In this document: piece by piece, positions 60,962 through 64,000 of the stretch | Position numbering within the stretch: position 1 is the stretch's first letter | How the letters are laid out: each line of letters begins with the position of its first letter | DNA from: Halovivax gelatinilyticus | GTDB lineage: Archaea > Halobacteriota > Halobacteria > Halobacteriales > Natrialbaceae | Direction: 5' to 3' | DNA length: 64,000 nt | Assembly (NCBI RefSeq): GCF_024300625.1 | Contig: NZ_CP101322.1 | Coordinates: forward strand, 2,741,992 to 2,805,991 | Position numbers and translations under genes: made by a program | The notes under the pieces: generated by a model | Databases searched by the model: none | Seen by the model: only the letters and a program-made list of their open reading frames with translations | What the model was told of the DNA's origin: nothing

Positions 60962-61816
60962 ATGTCGGTCGTCGAGACGAGTCGCGGGTTGTGGGAACTG
61001 TTACGGCCGGTCAACTCGTTCGCCGCGGCGGTGTTGACGCTGATCGGCGGGTTCGTCGCGGGCGGGCTTCCGGCCGAGGCGGTTGTGGTGACGGCCGCGG
61101 CCGTCGCGACGTTTCTCGGGACGGGCGCGGGCAACGCGATCAACGATTACTTCGATCGCGATATCGACGCGCACAACAAGCCGAATCGCCCGATCCCGCG
61201 GGGTGCGGTCACCCCGGCGCAGTCATTGTGGTTCTCAATCGCCTGTTTTGCCGTCGCCGTCGCCCTCGCTCTGACGTTGCCGTGGCTCGCCATCGCGATC
61301 GCGGGGGTCAATCTGCTCGCGCTCGTCAGCTACACGCAGGTGTTCAAGGGGTTGCCCGGTGCCGGGAACGTCGTGGTGGCGTACCTCGTCGGGAGTACGT
61401 TTCTCTTCGGGGCGGCCGCAGCGGGGGACGTCGAGCCGGCGATCGTGTTGTTCGTTCTCGCCGCGCTTTCGACGGTGAGTCGCGAGATCGTAAAGGACGT
61501 CGAGGACGTCGCTGGCGATCGAAAGGAGGGATTGAACACGCTCCCGATCGCCTACGGCGAGCGGACCTCGCTCTGGGTCGCGACGGCGTTTTTGCTCGTG
61601 GCCATCCTCGCGAGCCCGCTTCCGTACCTGCTCGGACACTTCACGGAGGCCTACCTGGTCGTCGTCGTGCCCGCGTCCGCCTACATGTTGTTTGCCGCCA
61701 GGGCGAGTTTTCGTGATCCGGCGGTCGGTCAGTCCTATCTCAAGTACGGAATGTTTCTGGCGGCGCTCGCGTTCATCGTCGGCCGCGCCGCGATGTACGT
61801 CGACGTGCCCATCTAA
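60962..61816 (+). CDS. Digeranylgeranylglyceryl phosphate synthase (UbiA family)
   Basis: The 284-residue protein has nine predicted helices and the UbiA Asp-rich motifs NDYFDRDIDAHNKPNRPIPR (about 60-80) and DVEDVAGDRKEGLNTLP (about 180-197), which bind Mg-diphosphate. The start MSVVETSRGLWELLRPVNSF and the GNVVVAYLVGSTFLFGAA region are typical of the archaeal enzyme that attaches the second geranylgeranyl chain to geranylgeranylglyceryl phosphate in membrane lipid synthesis (EC 2.5.1.42). This supports an archaeal chromosome outside the island. Confidence 0.9.
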   Translation: MSVVETSRGLWELLRPVNSFAAAVLTLIGGFVAGGLPAEAVVVTAAAVATFLGTGAGNAINDYFDRDIDAHNKPNRPIPRGAVTPAQSLWFSIACFAVAVALALTLPWLAIAIAGVNLLALVSYTQVFKGLPGAGNVVVAYLVGSTFLFGAAAAGDVEPAIVLFVLAALSTVSREIVKDVEDVAGDRKEGLNTLPIAYGERTSLWVATAFLLVAILASPLPYLLGHFTEAYLVVVVPASAYMLFAARASFRDPAVGQSYLKYGMFLAALAFIVGRAAMYVDVPI

Positions 61817-62098
61817 CCGCCCGACGTGGCGATCTGGTCGGGATGGTTGCCACACTGATTTGTTGCGGTTCAGACACACCCGATCGAAACGTCGGTGCGG
61901 TGATGGCGTGAGTCGCGGACCGAGCGACCCGTCGAAGTCGAAATTGCCGTTCGTTCGGCCGTAGCGGTAATCTCCTGACCAAACTACCGTGCGGGCATCT
62001 GTGTAATCAAAAGGAATATAACCTGTTCCCCGTATCTGTTTCAATAGGCAGCCGAGCCCCGACCGACGTGATACGACGAGAGGAAGTGAGTATCTGGC

Positions 62099-62722
62099 AT
62101 GTATGACCTCGCAGACGTCACCGCCGGAGCAGATCTGGATCCCGGGACGAACGTACTCATCGCGGGTCCGCCACTGACTGGAAAGCGCGATCTCGCACTC
62201 GACATTCTTTCGACCGGTGCCGAACGGGGCGACGGATCGATCGTCGTCACGACGAAAGACAGCGCCGATAAGATCTTAGACGAGTTCTCCTCGCGGACGA
62301 ACGTGACCGACCCGGACATCGGTGTCGTCGACTGTGTGACGAAACAGCGCGGCATCGGTACCGTCGACGACGATCCGCGCATTCGATATGCCTCCTCGCC
62401 CGTCGACATGACGGGAATCGGGATCAAGCTCTCCGAGTACCTTCAGGAGTTCTACGAGGCCCGCGGGCTCACCGAGAATCGTATCTTGCTACACTCCGTC
62501 TCGACGCTTCTCATGTACTCGGACCTCCAGACGGTGTTTCGCTTCCTGCACGTCTTTACCGGCCGGATTCAGAGCGCCGACGCGCTCGGGCTCTGCGTCA
62601 TCGACTCGACCGCCCACGACGATCAGACGATGAACACGTTGAAGCAGCTGTTCGACGTGGTCGTCGAGATCGAAGAGGGTGAGGGCGGAGAACCGACTAT
62701 CCGGACGGCCGGGCTCTCGTAA
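62099..62722 (+). CDS. RecA-superfamily ATPase (RAD55/KaiC/GvpD-like)
   Basis: The 207-residue protein has Walker A IAGPPLTGKRDLALDIL at about 21-36 and Walker B-like LGLCVIDSTAHDDQ near 161-174, with the middle SVDTLL-like HSVSTLLMYSDLQTVFRF. This matches the short haloarchaeal KaiC/RAD55-like family. Membership suggests a regulatory or recombination-linked ATPase, but its partner is unknown. A TATA-like AATATAAC lies near 62015-62022. It stands alone. Confidence 0.7.
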   Translation: MYDLADVTAGADLDPGTNVLIAGPPLTGKRDLALDILSTGAERGDGSIVVTTKDSADKILDEFSSRTNVTDPDIGVVDCVTKQRGIGTVDDDPRIRYASSPVDMTGIGIKLSEYLQEFYEARGLTENRILLHSVSTLLMYSDLQTVFRFLHVFTGRIQSADALGLCVIDSTAHDDQTMNTLKQLFDVVVEIEEGEGGEPTIRTAGLS

Positions 62723-62832
62723 GGGGTTCGATCTATTCTGCGGTCGTTGGCCGCGTCGCCCGTTCTGAGTGAACAGTGCGTTTCCAGCAGTACTATCCGG
62801 GGAGTTTTCATTGCGGCCGTTTAGTCTCTCGT

Positions 62833-63243
62833 ATGCCAGTCGAGAGCGACGAAGCGGTACAAGAAATTCTCGGGTTGCGTCGCGTCGGCGTCGTCGGCTG
62901 TTCGCGGACGCCGGGGAAAGCCGCCCACGAGGTACCCGCCTACCTCGACGCGAACGGATACGAGGTGGTCCCCGTGAATCCGAACGCGGACGAACTCTTC
63001 GGTCGCGAGGCGGTCGATACGCTCGCCGACGTCGGCGAACCGATCGACGTGGTGACGGTCTTCCGGCCGAGCGAGGAGGTCGCTTCGATCGTCGACGCGG
63101 CGATCGAGCGCGACGACGTCAGCGTCGTCTGGACGCAACTGGGTATTCGCGACGAGGCGGCCTTCGAGCGCGCCGAGGCGGCGGGGCTCACCGTCGTCGC
63201 CGACCGGTGTATGAAGGTCGAGCACCGCCGCCTCTACGGCTGA
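62833..63243 (+). CDS. CoA-binding domain protein (YccU-type)
   Basis: From ATG 62833 the protein has 136 residues and one Rossmann-type CoA-binding domain (CoA_binding_2): VGVVGCSRTPGKAAHEVPAY, VVPVNPNADELFGREAVDTL, DVVTVFRPSEEV and WTQLGIRDEAAFERAEAAGL, ending with DRCMKVEHRRLYG. Members of the family bind CoA or acyl-CoA in the cytoplasm; their role is mostly unknown. It is convergent with the next gene, 6 bp apart. Confidence 0.85.
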   Translation: MPVESDEAVQEILGLRRVGVVGCSRTPGKAAHEVPAYLDANGYEVVPVNPNADELFGREAVDTLADVGEPIDVVTVFRPSEEVASIVDAAIERDDVSVVWTQLGIRDEAAFERAEAAGLTVVADRCMKVEHRRLYG

Positions 63244-63249
63244 CCCCGT

Positions 63250-63921
63250 TCACCGACGACGCGCGCCGTCTACCACCGCCGAGCCGAGTGCGCCGAGCGT
63301 CGACGCGTAGAGCCGCGGCGCTCGTCGTCGTGATCCTTCGAGCGCGTCGACGAGCGCCTCGGTCGCCTTCTCGGTCACCGGCGAGCCGTGACCGACCAGC
63401 ACGACTCGCGGAACGAAGTCGGCCAGCGGGACGCGGGGAGGAGTGACTCGCATCGTCGGGTGCACCCCGAGTCGTTCGGTTCCGGTGACGAAGTACGACG
63501 ACGTCCCGAGACTCTCGGGAACGACCAGGATTTCCCGGTCGGCGTCGTAGAGGGCCGCCTCTCGCCAGAATCGGTGGTTCACGACTGGGTGCGATTCGAT
63601 CCCCGTCTCGGCCAGTGTCGCTCCGAACCGTTCGATCGGCGCGTCGAACTCGCCGTCGGGCTCGTCGAACCAGTCCGGAATCCAGGTGGAGACGTCGTGG
63701 CGCTGTGCCAGGGCGTCGGCGTCGCGATAGTGGCGGTCGAGACAGACCACGACGCCGGCTACTTCCCCGTACTCGGCGAGCAGTTCGTCCAGCCCATCCG
63801 TATCGACGGGATCGATCAGCCACGCTCCGTCGTCGACGGCGAGCGCGTGACTCGCTCGCTGCATCGTCTCTTTGGGGTGGGCGATCCAGCTACAGCCTCC
63901 GTCGAAGCGTTCGACGTCCAT
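63250..63921 (-). CDS. Metallo-beta-lactamase-fold-like protein, degenerate
   Basis: From ATG 63921 (MDVERFDGGCSWIAHPKETM) the protein has 223 residues; an ATG at 63954 is also possible. The order of elements recalls an MBL fold: ALAVDDGAWLIDPVDTDGLD, then VVVCLDRHYRDADALAQRH, DREILVVPESLG and VLVGHGSPV. The HxHxDH site is reduced to LDRHYRDAD, so hydrolytic activity is uncertain. It appears conserved in haloarchaea. Function is unknown. Confidence 0.65.
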   Translation of the reverse strand: MDVERFDGGCSWIAHPKETMQRASHALAVDDGAWLIDPVDTDGLDELLAEYGEVAGVVVCLDRHYRDADALAQRHDVSTWIPDWFDEPDGEFDAPIERFGATLAETGIESHPVVNHRFWREAALYDADREILVVPESLGTSSYFVTGTERLGVHPTMRVTPPRVPLADFVPRVVLVGHGSPVTEKATEALVDALEGSRRRAPRLYASTLGALGSAVVDGARRR

Positions 63922-64000
63922 CGCGGCGTCGGATTCGTCGGCGCGTACTGGCATGTCGCTCTGTACAACGACGAGTGAGAAATAATCCGGGAGTCGCCGT

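Overview
The window looks like a chromosome segment of a haloarchaeon (class Halobacteria, probably Natrialbales-like). The flanks have high GC, strongly acidic proteins, twin-arginine secretion signals, haloarchaeal families (DICT and DUF7344-type regulators, SPW-repeat membrane protein, DUF2270, SAMP/MoaD-like ubiquitin fold protein) and an archaeal-lipid UbiA prenyltransferase. TATA-like boxes about 25-34 bp before start codons and ATGA stop/start overlaps also fit an archaeon. The species call is inference.

Layout. Positions 1-20476 are ordinary core chromosome: 3-hydroxyacyl-CoA dehydrogenase end, beta-propeller protein, DICT/HTH regulators, multi-PAS histidine kinase, ZIP transporter, double UspA, tungsten-type aldehyde ferredoxin oxidoreductase beside a SAMP1-like protein, PLD-family protein, cytochrome P450, methyltransferases, nitroreductase and small zinc proteins. 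Positions about 20860-26310 form a decayed accessory zone: fragments of an integrase, a zinc-finger protein and an AAA ATPase, a frameshifted TFS-like gene, a PD-(D/E)XK-type gene broken by stops, a phage/plasmid-style zinc-finger gene pair and a cloverleaf-like structured element.

Positions about 27719-60552 are an integrative island of about 32.8 kb. Its ends are imperfect direct repeats of the 3' end and downstream flank of tRNA-Arg(UCG). The intact tRNA lies at the right end, and a tyrosine recombinase lies about 170 bp inside the left end. A second integrase with a ribbon-helix-helix partner inside the island suggests nested or tandem insertions. Much of the cargo is visibly AT-richer than the flanks and reads as a defence island: a large OLD-type ATPase-TOPRIM protein with a duplicated winged-helix N-terminus, an HNH nuclease, a PD-(D/E)XK protein, a protein with a possible Schlafen/AlbA_2-like C-terminus, a TraB/TIKI-like membrane protein, a NucS-like nuclease fused to an EVE/PUA-like domain and an Mrr-like nuclease. 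These are followed by a multi-gene DUF499 ATPase / DUF1156 methyltransferase / PLD-SNF2 helicase system with a PHP-SMC (TrlF-like) ATPase.

The most novel-looking locus is a translationally coupled trio at 56992-59751. It encodes an acidic protein with two HIRAN-like repeats, a fused PfkB-type kinase plus nucleoside 2-deoxyribosyltransferase, and a divergent QueC-like enzyme. It looks like a nucleoside- or base-centred modification or defence module. After the tRNA the core chromosome resumes with digeranylgeranylglyceryl phosphate synthase, a RAD55/KaiC-like ATPase, a CoA-binding protein and an MBL-like protein.
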